This document shows, in pieces, positions 34,695 through 46,359 of a stretch of DNA of 64,000 bases. A program made the position numbers and the translations under genes. The notes beneath the pieces are model-generated. The model did no database searches and was not told the DNA's origin. It saw only the letters and a program-made list of their open reading frames with translations. Source of the DNA: Patiria pectinifera (Eukaryota > Echinodermata > Asteroidea > Valvatida > Asterinidae); NCBI GenBank assembly GCA_029964075.1, contig CM057140.1, positions 11,736,643 to 11,800,642 on the forward strand, written 5' to 3'. How positions within the stretch are numbered: the first letter of the stretch is position 1; every line of letters starts with the position of its first letter.

Positions 34695-36063
34695 ATTATT
34701 TAATTGTTTAGTTTACTGCGCATGCATAACTGTAATTTGTTTCCTCTTGCTTTGGTTTAGGTTTTGCTTTTAATATTGGCTACTTTTTCAGGTCAGTATT
34801 ACTTTTTGTTAACGTTTTTTGTAAACAAATACAGTCGAAAGGGTATACTTTCATTTTTCACCCAAAATGCACAAAAACTACTGAAGTACAAGGCCCATTT
34901 GAAATAGAGAGTAACAACGAAGTACATGTGTCACTCATCCTATAATTTGTATCTCATACATTCTATTCTATATTCGCATTTTTGTGTGCGGCAATTAATT
35001 GTCAATAATGACTATAAAAATGTTTGTGTTTGACCCGATTGGTGCCATGGTAATCATGTTTAGTAACAATCTAGGTCACTGTCAGTGCGTTGACTATTGA
35101 GCGTCAGGGAAGGCCGTGGCGTAACTTGGGTCAAAATGTGCAGGGGTACGTGCAGTGCAGGGCTTATTTACTGAAGAGGACAGTCGGTGAGATGCCAAGA
35201 GATTTGGCGTCAGAAAGATCGGTCTTGGAGGAACCCTGCAGAGTAAACACATACAATCCAACTTCCTCTCATTTCGAGAAAATATTTTGCGAGTAAGAAC
35301 AAATAAGCGTGAAAATCAAAAGACACAGGTAAAACACAATTGTGTTATCAACTGGAGCCATTAGAAAGACACCGATGTGCCTTCAATGGAGGTTGTGGGA
35401 GGAAGGCTTCGCAAATGTATACAGCTTGATGCTGCCTGTTAGGCGTAAGGAAGCACATTCATTCACAATGACCATCTCTACCCTCACAGATACCCATTTT
35501 ACTCCTGGGTGGGGAGAAGCAATGAGTGACAAAGTGCCTTCCCCAAGAGCATACGCACCACGACCACGGGCTGGACTCGAACCCACAACTCCGGCATAAC
35601 TGGAAAGACCTGTGTTTTTTCCTCGTTAAAATAGGGCCTATTGGACCGTTGGCGCACCATTGAACAACCTTTGCAAAATATTGCACAGCGCCACCATCCA
35701 AATAAAACGAGCCATGTTAATTTCTTAACCATCCCCCTTCAACTTAGATTGTTTTTAATTGGAGCCAAATTTTTTAATTCCTCCTTGACTTTCGAAGAAA
35801 TGTTAGAGTGGGTTCTCTGTCTGTATAGCCGCCGATAGAAAAACATAGGTTGGGAATAACAAGGAAGTTGAATAAAAAGGAAGATTTATTGTATTGATTG
35901 CATTTGTCATCAAAGTAAGCGAGCATTGACAGCATCAATTGTTACAGCTTATATCAACAAGAACTATAGTTTCGTTTCACATATGTTATTTTGATTTATA
36001 GAAGTGATTGGGGAGAAGCTCCCATTTGTGTATGTGTATCACATGAATACAAATCACTGTTCA

Positions 36064-36162
36064 TTTTACGCGCTGTCTTTGATGAATGCGAGCATAACCC
36101 TGGTGACAACGAAAGTCAGTGTCTGTTATAGTCATTATCTGGTAGTACATTAACAAAGCAAC
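36064..36162 (+). promoter_or_regulatory. Clade-c 5' conserved block of R8
   Basis: TTTTACGCGCTGTCTTTGAT through GTCATTATCTGGTAGTAC to TAACAAAGCAAC before ATG. Confidence 0.5.
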
Positions 36163-38624
36163 ATGGCAGCCCAAGCAGTATTTGTCTTCTTCGTGGTTAC
36201 AAGAATGGCAACCATGGTAACTTCTGTCACAGTTTCGGCTCCGCATTCGGTGAGCGTTAGCGGTGGTGAACCATTACAGATATCGTGTGATGTTTGGTAT
36301 GAAGACGGTACAGAAATCACTGAGGTCCGATGGTACAGGCAGGCAGATCAATCAACATTCGGTGCAATCGATGTTTCAACAAGTTGTGCTCAAATGACTG
36401 TATGTGAAGGTCATACAGCTGACAGTCGTGGCAGAATCCGATACGAAAGAAGTAGCAGGAACGAAGCAACGCTGACATTGGCAATTGGTACCAGCACATT
36501 AGAAGACAACAGAAAGTTCATTTGTGGATTCTTCTCAAGGAGAGGAGTTGGTAATCCAACAGAGAATACCGCAATCATATCTGTGAGTGTGAATTACCCT
36601 CAAGGTGAAATGAATCCAGTGTGTGATGTTTCGAGTCTCTCTGTGCTGACTTGCTCATCTGAGATAACTCAACCAGTGGTTTCTTTGGAGTGGACAACCT
36701 CGGTCTATTCATCCAAGATATCGCTCTCCAAAGATACAATCATCGTCGGGAATCAAGTTAAAAACATTCTCCATCTTAACGACCTCGAGATTCCTTATCA
36801 CAATAAGATATTCACTTGCTATTTGACAACCGAAGCCAGTCCTGTCTTCAAAGGAAATTGCTCCATCGGACCGATCACCGACAGTACTCCGGGCAAAACA
36901 GCACCCGAGCCCACTCAAGAAACAAAACTGTCCTTTCCCAGAACCGACAGTACTCCGGGCATAACAGCATCCCAACCCACTCAAGATACAGAACTGTCCT
37001 TTCCCAGAACCGACAGTACTCCGGGCATAACAGCATCCCAACCCACTCAAAATACAGAACTGTCCTTTCCCAGAATCGACAGTACTCCGGGCGTAACAGC
37101 ATCCCAACCCACTCAAGATACAGAACTGTCCTTTCCCAGAATCGACAGTACTCCGGGGATAACAGCATCCCAACCCACTCAAGATACAGAACTGTCCTTT
37201 CCCAGAACCGACAGCACTCCGGGCATTGCAGCATCCCAACCCACTCAAGATACAGAACTGTCCTTTCCCAGAACCGACAGTACTCCGGGCATAACAGCAT
37301 CCCAACCCACTCAAGATACAGAACTGTCCTTTCCCAGAACCGACAGTACTCCGGGCATAACAGCATCCCAACCCACTCAAGATACAGAACTGTCCTTTCC
37401 CAGAACCGACAGTACTCCGGGCATAACAGCATCCCAACCCACTCAAGATACAGAACTGTCCTTTCCCAGAATCGACAGTACTCCGGGCAAATTAGCACCC
37501 AAGCTAACTCAAGATACAGAACTGTCCTTTCCAAGAACCGAGAGTACTCCAGGCATAATTACATCTACACTCTTTCAAGATACAGAACAATCCTTCACCA
37601 GACCCGGCAGCACTTCTCCTGCAGGGCTAAGCAGGCCTACTACATCGACGACAGATGCTCGGTCAACCTTCACATACACAACTTGGCATAATGGTCTAAC
37701 CGAGACTTCCGCCAGACACCAAACTACAAACGTGACCAGGCTAAGCACCTTAGCCACTATCCCAGTCTCCGTGTTTACAGCGGTGTTAGCAACTTGTGCC
37801 ACCGTTCTTATTGTCTTCTTTCTCCTTGTTGCATATCTGGCTGCATCCAGGAGAAAGCTTCAGAAACATTTACATGAGGAGCAGGAAATATGTAAATATT
37901 ACCGCTACCAACTTTCAACCGTCAATCCATCTCACTCCAGGAACTCAGATGGTCACGACATTGGGCAAGCGCAGAGCATCTCAATGCAAGCTCTATCCAG
38001 CGATACAAGGAGCAGTACCAACTCCTCACACCACTCCTACGAAACCAGAGTTGAATGGACTGTAGCCGAGCTGCACCCACGGGAACCAGACCAGAGACAG
38101 CAAAGCAATACCTTGGTGACCGGCCCCGCGGTCGATCGACTGCGGCCCCAGTATACGGAGGATGGATATACACAGTACATCGTGGAGGGTAACAACGGGA
38201 ACCAGACTACATCCAAGACAGACTACATGCCACTCTCACCTTATGAAGAAGGTAATGATTGGTTTCTCTAGTTTTGTTTTGCTTAAAAATGCAATTAGGT
38301 ATATGTGCACAATTGTTGAAGTGCAATAAAGGCATCAGAACTCAATCACAAGTCACGAGTTAGTTGATATCACAAATAAAAAAAAGTTTTGCGATGAAAT
38401 TGACTCTGGGTTTGAGCTAATTTATGAATTGACTTTCTCAAAATGTCTGGGTCATCATGGGTATAATTTGAAACATCTTCCGTCGCATTGTTGTTAATTT
38501 TAATGGTATGGTATGGTTAATGGTATGCTACACCATCACAACGGCTACAACCAAATCTACTCTTTTCTGTTTCGCAGTCGGCAATGCAGCACCGTGTGAC
38601 TGTGAACATCCCAACGGACAGTGA
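36163..38624 (+). CDS. Receptor R8: two-Ig receptor with repeat-expanded stalk, clade c, tail A
   Basis: Exon 1 36163-38251, exon 2 38578-38624, 711 aa, the longest in the array. In-frame TAA lies 12 bases before ATG. Ig domains as in R6/R7 (WYRQ, CAQMTVC, FICGF; then C-C-W-C-C). Residues 240-481 are eleven 22-aa repeats of the form DSTPGITASQPTQDTELSFPRT, rich in Ser, Thr and Pro, giving a long, probably O-glycosylated stalk. Helix at about 537-561. Tail A: SYETRVE (not RIG), QYTEDGYTQYIV, DYMPLSPYEE, spliced SPYEEV. The terminal exon reads VGNAAPCDCEHPNGQ: the conserved tyrosine is C. All six frames are open through the repeat because its unit is a multiple of three. Confidence 0.87.
36880..37605 (+). 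repeat. Coding minisatellite, 11 x 66 bp
   Basis: Eleven in-frame units; the first, tenth and eleventh are the most divergent and the inner eight differ by few bases. R9 has one related unit, R10 three and R11 four degenerate ones, so the array expanded from an ancestral stalk unit. The homogeneous core points to recent unequal exchange or slippage. Confidence 0.92.
38325..38330 (+). terminator. Poly(A) signal inside the R8 intron
   Basis: AATAAA in GTGCAATAAAGGCATC, 54 bases past the stop of the unspliced frame. Confidence 0.5.
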
Positions 38625-38941
38625 ATTCTACCAGACCTCTTCATGTTCCGAGAAATTCTGACTCCAAAACAAAGAAGCTACCGACTCCACATTTAATTTT
38701 GTTTTTAAATTGCCTGAGAACAATCGAGTGCCCTGATATCGGCTTGCGTTCTTTTCGTCATTAACCCTTACTGTGTGGTTTTATTCACTCCTTCATTAAT
38801 TGGCACCAGGCAAGCAACCGACAATCGTGGTTAACTTATCGCTTCGTGAACGGTTCTGTTTAAGAACACCGAACATCCTGTTTAACTAACAAACACTTCA
38901 TGAACGGTTCTGATTGGGTACACCCAACATCGTGTTTAACT

Positions 38942-39026
38942 AATAAACGCTTATGGGTTTAAAGTGTTTGAAAGTTGAACGTTATAACGTTCAAACTTTA
39001 AACCCTGATCAACATAAGCGTTTAGA
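38942..39026. repeat. Palindromic element
   Basis: TAAACGCTTATGGGTTTAAAG is mirrored by CTTTAAACCC and ATAAGCGTTTA around GAACGTTATAACGTTC. A copy lies in the next unit (about 44968-45053). Two direct repeats of about 54 bp (GTGAACGGTTCTG) precede both. Confidence 0.65.
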
Positions 39027-39444
39027 AGCTAAACACCTGTCACACACTGGGCTTTTACAATGTAATCAGAATGTTTGTAATTGGTTTTCCTAAAATCAAA
39101 TTTCATTTACAGCAGCTATAGCACTGCTATAGCAGCTGTTTAAGGCTTTGTTTTTGGTACATGGATACCTGCATAATAAATCCGACTCGAAACAGAGCTC
39201 CTAAAACGCATTACAATGTTTATAACTGTTGCGAAAAAGCGTTTAAATTTAAACACACTAGGTTTCACAGTGAACACTAACACCTTTGGAGTAGGCCTGT
39301 TAAATGCATTTTTGTTTACTTCCCTTAATAGGGACTATGATGTTTACGCTGTGATAACGAGAAACCAAAATTTGTGGCAAATAGTTTCCAAAGTGGTGGC
39401 GGTTAAATGATGCAAGCTACCGGAAGTGTGATATTGTGTTTGAT

Positions 39445-39735
39445 CTAGACTGGTTGTGTAATGGATTTAACAAATGATTGTCTGATTTGTATACAGGTGT
39501 ATAAAAAAAGATAAGTGCTTGTATATTATTTTATGTGCATCTAGACGCTTAAACTATTAGTAATTTGTACGGTGGTTAAACCTTACTCGTAAAAAAAATC
39601 AATATAATTTCTTCCAACTATATGATGAACGTTACATATCATAAAACTCCGATAACTGAGTCCGTTAACGACGTTGATGATTTGCATTTTCACCGCTGAG
39701 GGCGTAGTTAAACACGAGGTGCACATACACCAGTT
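39445..39735. repeat. Recurrent intergenic module, copy 7
   Basis: GACTGGTTGTGTAATGGATT, TGTATAAAAAAAGATAAGTG, GAGTCCGTTAACGACGTTG and CACCGCTGAGGGCGTAGTT. Confidence 0.65.
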
Positions 39736-39744
39736 TACCACTTT

Positions 39745-39824
39745 AGGTAGAGTATATTTGGTAATCGTAACGTCATTTCTCAGAAAAAGGTCAAATGGAA
39801 ACTGAGACTTGACCCATTCTAAGG
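39745..39824 (+). pseudogene. Relic of a tail-B terminal exon downstream of R8
   Basis: From about 39759 it reads NRNVISQKKVKWKLRLDPF followed by TAA, very close to the R5 C-terminus, with the stop codon kept. Upstream of it the frame is interrupted by TAG. R8 itself uses tail A. Confidence 0.7.
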
Positions 39825-40319
39825 CAGATGACACAAACAGTTTCTTCTTATCATAAAATATTTATCAACAGTTAATGTGGTGTGGAAAATGTTTAAATAA
39901 GCCCCGTTCGAAATCAAGAGTTAAAATGTTTATAAACTGAAACGATTGTATACAGCAATATTTATACAGATACATTATCCAACTTTTATTGCAAACTCTA
40001 AGTTTATATTGTATGGATCTCTTTCCTTATATATGGTTGTGCAAACTTAAGGAGCTCCAACAGTCCAACTCTAAAGAGGGATAGGCCTAGTGCCTATGTA
40101 ACTATTACAAAAACATCTAAAAAAAAAATCTATGCATCTCCCGGGTACCTGTAAATTATATCCTCTTTCTTATACGGATTTGCTTTCTATATTGGCTACT
40201 TTTTCAGAGTATTGTTGTTGTTTTTTAAACCGAAAAAAATAAGTAATCTTTCAATCCAAAACACAAAATGTACTGAAGAGCAAGGAACATTTAAAATAGA
40301 AAGTAATAATGAATTATAC

Positions 40320-40981
40320 AGGGTGAGTCAAAACGGAAGTGATCCGGATTAAATGTTTTCCCCCTCAAACAAGCAATGAAATTTGACACACAAATGAGGT
40401 ATGTCTTTATAGAGCATGTCCTTTCACTTATCTGAAGAAACAAAAAAGAATTTCTGAAATTGATCCATGCTATCAGACGTTATGCATGTCATACCCATTT
40501 GTATAGCTGTCCGTGGAATGCCATTGGAAGCTATGGAGCAGGTTACACAAAAGCATTCAAATATACAAATGAGATTTAACATTCAAACAAGACTAAAACG
40601 TTATTTTTATTGTCAGATTTTGTGTTTTAAATATGAGGAAAAGTCAACTTTTCCTTAAAACATGAATGGCGATTTTTGTAGGTTTTCCTTTGCAAGTCCT
40701 CGTTCACCCATTGAAGTTGAAAGACGTCAATGATTCATAGTATTTGAGGGGTTTTCATCAGTTGGTAAAACTGTAAATTGATCAGTGGTGGACAGCTGAA
40801 TTTCGTATTATTGAATTATAGTCATAACTTGGCAATAAAGTATGCAAATTACATGAAATGTTCACAGGTACTGGTCAATAACATGTACTTTATGCATATT
40901 ATGTCATTTTTATGAAACGGAGCGAGACACTTTGTTGGACTATTTGTTTCTAATTGGGTCACTTTCATTTTGATTCACCCT
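40320..40981. mobile_element. TIR element, 662 bp, copy 1
   Basis: AGGGTGAGTCAAAACGGAAG at the left; TCATTTTGATTCACCCT, its inverted match, at the right. No ORF of note. A second copy sits at the same place in the next unit (46360-47021); R6-R7 and R7-R8 intergenic regions lack it at the corresponding place. Confidence 0.7.
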
Positions 40982-41086
40982 CAGCGGCATAGCTGGGGGC
41001 GGCGTGGGGGTTTTGGGGGAGCGCACCCCATCCCCCCCCCCCCAAAAAAAAATCGCCCCCCTCCCGGTCGTCTCCTCCCGCTACTG
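40982..41086. mobile_element. Short hAT-like MITE
   Basis: CAGCGGCATAGCTGGGG at the left and CCCGCTACTG at the right, with G and C runs inside. It abuts the 662-bp element, so flanking duplications are unclear. Copy at 47022-47130. Confidence 0.4.
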
Positions 41087-41390
41087 AAAATTTGGTGACG
41101 GGGAAAAGCAGATGTCGATAAGTTACCATGATTTACGGCTTTAACATAAATTTCCTTTTACACGCTTCCTGTTTATTTTTTTCAGAATTTCCCACGATCA
41201 ACTCGTTCTTTATATTACGTTGCGCAAGATTTTGTTTAGATATTCTTTACAGGCAAACAACTTCCTTATCATGTGCAATATCAGGAGTGAAACTGTGAAA
41301 TACATGCTGAAATTTCTCAAACAGAAAGTCAAATATGGCACTTTCATCGAAGTTGAACCTTAAAAGCTGTGCAATTTGTATAGCCTGACG

Positions 41391-41788
41391 CAGGCGCGGT
41401 TCTACGGGGGGGGAGGGCTAGGGGGGCTGTAGCCCCCCCCAAAAAAAAATGTTGTATAGCCCACCCCCCCCCCCAAATAAATTCCGTTAAAAAAAAGTTT
41501 CATTAGCAAAAAGAAGGATTGTGATGTACATGCGAACGGTCTCCCCCTAAAGAAATAGTCGTGACAATGGTGCATTAGTTAATATAGTGTGAATGATTTT
41601 ATGATTGTATTGGCGCTCCCCATTGAAAATATGGCATGAGCCCCCCCCCCCCCTCCCACCTATTGATTTTCTCGGAGGCCTAAGTGTCTGGAAAAAATAA
41701 CTGGTCAACATTTCAGCACGCCTCCCTGAAAAAATTCTGGATCCACCGTGCTAGCCCCCCAAAAATATTGGTTCTAGAACCTCGCCTG
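41391..41788. mobile_element. hAT-like element with 8-bp target duplication
   Basis: CAGGCGCGGTTCTACGG at the left is inverted as TTCTAGAACCTCGCCTG at the right. GCCTGACG flanks both sides (41383-41390 and 41789-41796). The paralogous region near 47430 has a single GCCTGACG and no element. A truncated copy lies at 56512-56680. Confidence 0.85.
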
Positions 41789-42730
41789 GCCTGACGTAAA
41801 TTCTTATACATTTTATTGCAATTTGTAGTGCGGCAAGTGTTATCGTCAATATGACCGAATAAATCTGTGTTTGAGTGCTACCTCTTTAGTGCCGTGGTAA
41901 CCATGGTAAACTGTGTAACAATTTGGGCAACTTCCTGAGCGTCAGGAGATGCAGTGGTGTGACTTGGGTCAAAATGTGCCGCGCAAGCGTGAGTAGTGGG
42001 GACTTATTTTCTGGAGAGGAAACTCAGTACGTTGCTGGCAATTCGGCATTCGAAAAGGTCTGACTTGGATGATTCGTACAAAATAAATACACACAATAAA
42101 AATTCCCCTGATTTTGAGAAAACATTGTGTGTATCAGAACAAAACAAAACGTGTACATATCAAAAGTAATGGATAAAAAGACAAAAGTGTGTAAAAAAAT
42201 GAAGCCATAAGAAAGACACTGAGGTGCCTTCAATGGAAGTTGTATAAGGAAAGGTTCAGCAGCGCCTCCTCTCCCCCAAACTCCTTAAAGCCATTCAGAA
42301 AACTTGGAATAAAATATTGCATAGCGCCACCAAGCAAATGAAATGAGCTATGTTAATTTCTGACCTGCCAACTCTCGAAATGTTTATTCTACCCAGATTT
42401 GTTTTTGGAGTTTTATTTGACAGTCGGAGAAACGTTACAGGGTGGGTTATTTTTCTGTGTAGCCGCAGTAACCCCTCTCATAGCTTTTAATACACGGTCT
42501 ATTGCTCGAGAAACCTGCTGCTCTTTCCAGTCGAAAGAGAAAAGAATACGTGGAAATAAATTTGTTTGAACCAACCTGGTGATGATACATAAGTAATAAT
42601 CTGACACATCATTGCGAAAGTGTATCGTCAAGAACAAGTTTCATTTTTTAAAAACGTACTTGTTATTTAGCAGTACGTAAGGAAGTTTCCATTTGTGTAT
42701 GTGTATTACACCAGTGCACTTCCTAATTCA

Positions 42731-42824
42731 TTTTACTCTCTGTCTTTGATGAATGCGAACATTACTCCGGAGATAAAGAGAAGTCAGTGTCTGTTATAGT
42801 CAATAAATACAGTAACAAAGCAAC
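42731..42824 (+). promoter_or_regulatory. Clade-c 5' conserved block of R9
   Basis: TTTTACTCTCTGTCTTTGAT, CTCCGGAGATAAAGAGAAGT, then TAACAAAGCAAC before ATG. About 140 bases before ATG stands GGAAGTTTCC (near 42671), an NF-kB-like palindrome not strictly kept in paralogs. Confidence 0.5.
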
Positions 42825-44649
42825 ATGGCAGCCCAAGCAGTATTTGTCTTCTTCTTTGTTACCAGGGTGGCAACCATGGTAACGTCTGTAACAGTTTCGG
42901 CTCTGCATGCGGTGAGCGTTAGCGGAGGTGAACCGTTACAGATATCGTGTGATGTCAGGTATGAAGATGATACAGAAATCACAGGGGTTGTATGGTACAG
43001 GCAGGCAGATCCAAAAACATACGGTCAAATCGATGTTTCAACAAGTTGTGCACATATGACTGTATGTGCATGTGAAGCACACACATCTGACAATCGTGGA
43101 AGAATCCGATACGAAAGAAGTAGCAGGAACGAAGCAACACTGACATTGGCAATTGGTACCAGTACATTAGAAGACAATAGAAAGTTCATTTGTGGATTCT
43201 TTTCAATGAGAGGAGATGGTAGTACAATTCAATATACCGCAACCATATCTGTTAGTGTGAATCACAATCCGGTGTGCTATGTTTCAAGTCCCACTGAGCT
43301 GACTTGCTCATCTGAGATAACTCAACCAGTGGTTTCTCTGGAGTGGACAACCTCGGTCAATTCATCAATGATATCACTGTTAAACGGCACGGTCAGCACT
43401 GGGAATCAAGTTAAGAACATTCTCCATCTCGACACCCTCGGGATTCATTATGACAGTAGAATATTCACTTGCTATTTGACAACCGAGGCCAGTCCTGTCT
43501 TCAAAGGAAATTGCTCCATCGGACCCATCACCACATCGTCCACTTCAACGACCGTGGATACGGAATCTACCGAAGCTTCGATAAGCACCACCAGGGAAAC
43601 TAAAACAGTGAGTACTGCCTCATCTGATCCAACAGCTATAGACACTAGGGCATCTCAGACTTCTAGAAGCATCTCACAGCAAGGCGAAACATGGGGAACG
43701 CCTAGTACTTCAGGCACAACAGCATCCGAACCCACTCAAGATACAGAAGTGTCCTTCAGGAGAACCGACAGCCTTTCTACCATCAGGCTAAACACCTTTG
43801 CCACTGTCCCAGTCAAAGTCTCCATTCTAATAGCAGTGGCAGCAACTTGTGCAACCGTTTTTATTGTTCTCTTCCTCCTCGTTGCATATCTGACTGCATC
43901 TAGGAGACAGTTTCAGAAACGTTTTCATGAGGAGCAGGACAAATGTAACGGTTACCAGCATCAACTTGCAACCGTCAATCCATCTGCCGCGAGTAGCTCA
44001 GATGGTCACGATCTCGGGGAACCTCAGAGCATCTCCCTGCAAGCCCGATCCAGCGCTACAAGGAACAGAAACCACTTCTACGAAACCAGAATTGGATGGA
44101 CTGTAGCCGAGCTGTACTCACAGGAACCAGACCAGAGACGGCAAAGCAATACCCCGGTGACCGGCCCCACGGTCGATCGAGTGCGGCCACAGTATACGGA
44201 GGATGGATATACACAGTACATCGTGAAGGGTAACAACGGGAACCAGACCACATCCAATACAAACTACATGTCACTCTCACCTTATGAAGAAGGTAATGTT
44301 TGGTTTCTTTTTTTATGACCAATATGTTTTGCTTAAAAATGCAATTGGGTATATGTACACAATTGCAGAAGTGCAATAAAGGTATCAGAAATCAATCACC
44401 AGTCACGAATTAGTTGATATTACAGATTAATGATTTGCGATGAAATTGACACTGGGATTGAGCTGATGCATTTACTTTCTTAAGATGTCAGAGTCTTCGT
44501 GGGTATAATTTGAAATATCTCCCGTGGCATTGTTGTTAATTTTATGATATGCTACACGCATCACAACGGCTACAACCAAATCTTCTCTTTTCTGTTTCGC
44601 AGTCGGCAATGCAGCACCGTGTGACTATGAACATCCCAACGGACAGTGA
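42825..44649 (+). CDS. Receptor R9: two-Ig transmembrane receptor, clade c, tail A
   Basis: Exon 1 42825-44292, exon 2 44603-44649, 504 aa. In-frame TAA 12 bases before ATG. Ig domain 1 has WYRQ and an enlarged extra-cysteine loop CAHMTVCAC, with three cysteines instead of two. Ig domain 2 begins directly at NPVC after a shortened linker. The stalk of about 90 residues holds one copy of the 22-aa unit (GTTASEPTQDTEVSF). Helix at about 331-357. Tail A: FYETRIG, QYTEDGYTQYIV, NYMSLSPYEE, spliced SPYEEV, then VGNAAPCDYEHPNGQ. All tail-A tyrosines are kept except that DYM is NYM. Confidence 0.87.
44375..44380 (+). terminator. Poly(A) signal inside the R9 intron
   Basis: AATAAA in GTGCAATAAAGGTATC, 57 bases past the stop of the unspliced frame. 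Confidence 0.5.
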
Positions 44650-45469
44650 ATTCTACCGGACCTCTTCATGTTCCGAGAAATTCTGACTCCAAAACAAGAA
44701 ACTCTCGATTCCACATTTAATTTTGTTTTAAAATCGCCTTTGAACAATCGAGTGCCCTGATATCGGCTTGCGTTCTTTTCGTTATTAACCCTTACTGTGT
44801 GGTTTTATTCATTCCTTCATTAATTGGCACCAGGCAAGCAACCGACAATCGTGGTTAACTTATCGCTTCGTGAACGGTTCTGTTTAAGAACACCGAACAT
44901 CCTGTTTAACTAACAAACGCTTAATGAACGGTTCTGATTAGGCACACCCAACATTGTGTTAAACTAATAAACGCTCATGGTTTTATAGTGTTTAAAAGTT
45001 GAACGTTATAACGTTCAAACTTTAAACCCTGATCAACACAAGCGTTTAGAAGTTAAACACCTGTCATACACTGGGCTTTTACAATGTTATCAGAATGTTT
45101 GTTCAACTAATTGGTTTTCCTAAAAGTCAAATTCATTTACAAGCAGCTATATAGCACTGCTATAGCAGCTGTTTGAGGCTTTGTTTTTGGTACATGGATA
45201 CCTGCATAATAAATACGACTCAAAACAGAGCTCCTAAAACGCATTACAACATTTATAAACTTTTGCGAAAAAGCGTTTAATATTAAACACACTAGGTTTC
45301 ACAGTGTACACGTGACACATTTGGACTATATAATGTATTTGTTAGGTTTCCTTAACAGGGACTATGATATTCACGCTGTGATAACGAGAAACCAAAATTT
45401 GTGTCAATAGTTTTCAAAGTGGTAGCGCTTAAATAATGTAAGCTACCGGAAGTGTGATATAATTGCTTG

Positions 45470-45775
45470 GGATCTGGACTGGATGTGGAATGGATTTAAC
45501 AAATGATTGTCTGGAATGTTCCAATTTGTATACAGGTGTATAAAACAAGATAAGTGCTTGTGTATAAATGTGCATCTAGACGCTTAAACGATTAGTAATT
45601 TGTACGGTGGGTAAACCCTACTCATAAGAAAAAAATAATCAATATAATTTATTCCAACTATATGATGGACGTTACATGTCATAAAACTCCGATAACTGAG
45701 TCCGTTAATGACGTTGGTGATTTGCATTTTCACCGCTGAGGGCGTAGTTATGCACGAGGTGCACATACACTGGTT
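45470..45775. repeat. Recurrent intergenic module, copy 8
   Basis: TGTATAAAACAAGATAAGTG, GAGTCCGTTAATGACGTTGG, CACCGCTGAGGGCGTAGTT; nearly identical to copy 7. Confidence 0.65.
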
Positions 45776-45782
45776 TACTTAC

Positions 45783-45862
45783 TTTAGGTAGAGTATATAT
45801 GGTAATCGTAACGTCATTTCTCAGAAAAAGGTCAAATGGAAACTGAGACGACCCATTCTAAT
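45783..45862 (+). pseudogene. Relic of a tail-B terminal exon downstream of R9
   Basis: Reads GNRNVISQKKVKWKLR and then loses frame by a small deletion before the former stop. Homologous to 39745-39824. Confidence 0.65.
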
Positions 45863-46359
45863 GCAGATGATACATGTAGTGTAAACAGTTTATTTCTTAT
45901 TGTAAAATATTCATGCAGAGTTCAATGTGGTGAGGAAAATGTTGAAATAGGCCCCGTTTCGAAATCAAGAATTATAATATCTATAAACTAAAACGATTTT
46001 ATACAACAATATTTATGCAGACACATAATCAAGCTTTTATTGCAAACTCTGAGCTTATATTATATGGATCTATTTCATTGCATGTTTTGTTTTGTGCCAA
46101 CTCCAGGAACTCCAACAGTCAAAGTCTAAAGAAGGATAGTGCTTATTTAACTATTACAAAAACATATAAAATAATCTATGCATCTCCTGGGTACCTGTAA
46201 ATGATTCTTATACGGATTTGCTTTCTATATTGGCTACTTTTTCAGAGTATTGTTGTTGTTTTTTAAACCAAAAAAAAATAAGTAATCTTTCAATCCAAAG
46301 CACAAAATGTACTGAAGAGCAAGGAACATTTAAAATAGAAAGTGATAATGAATTATACA

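Larger units (their letters stand above)
31471..36063. other. Long intergenic region R7-R8
   Basis: 4.7 kb with no gene seen. It holds two TTAA-flanked elements (31554-32130, 34178-34694), the recurrent module (32590-32800), a tail-B exon relic (32825-32900) and, from about 35085, the clade-c upstream region. 28680-29350 and 33930-35060 share long stretches. Confidence 0.6.
38625..42730. other. Long intergenic region R8-R9
   Basis: 4.2 kb without a gene. Order: 3' flank, palindromic element (38942-39026), recurrent module (39445-39735), tail-B relic, a 662-bp TIR element, two hAT-like insertions, then the clade-c upstream region. It aligns along most of its length with 44.65-48.4 kb. Confidence 0.7.

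Noticed and set aside
36880..37605. CRISPR-like array
   Set aside because: Units are contiguous 66-bp coding repeats without unique spacers, in an animal gene.
36709..37691. Three further long ORFs (219-291 aa) across the R8 repeat on both strands
   Set aside because: The 66-bp unit is a multiple of three, so all frames without a stop in one unit stay open. Only the frame continuous with Ig domains, helix and tail is supported.
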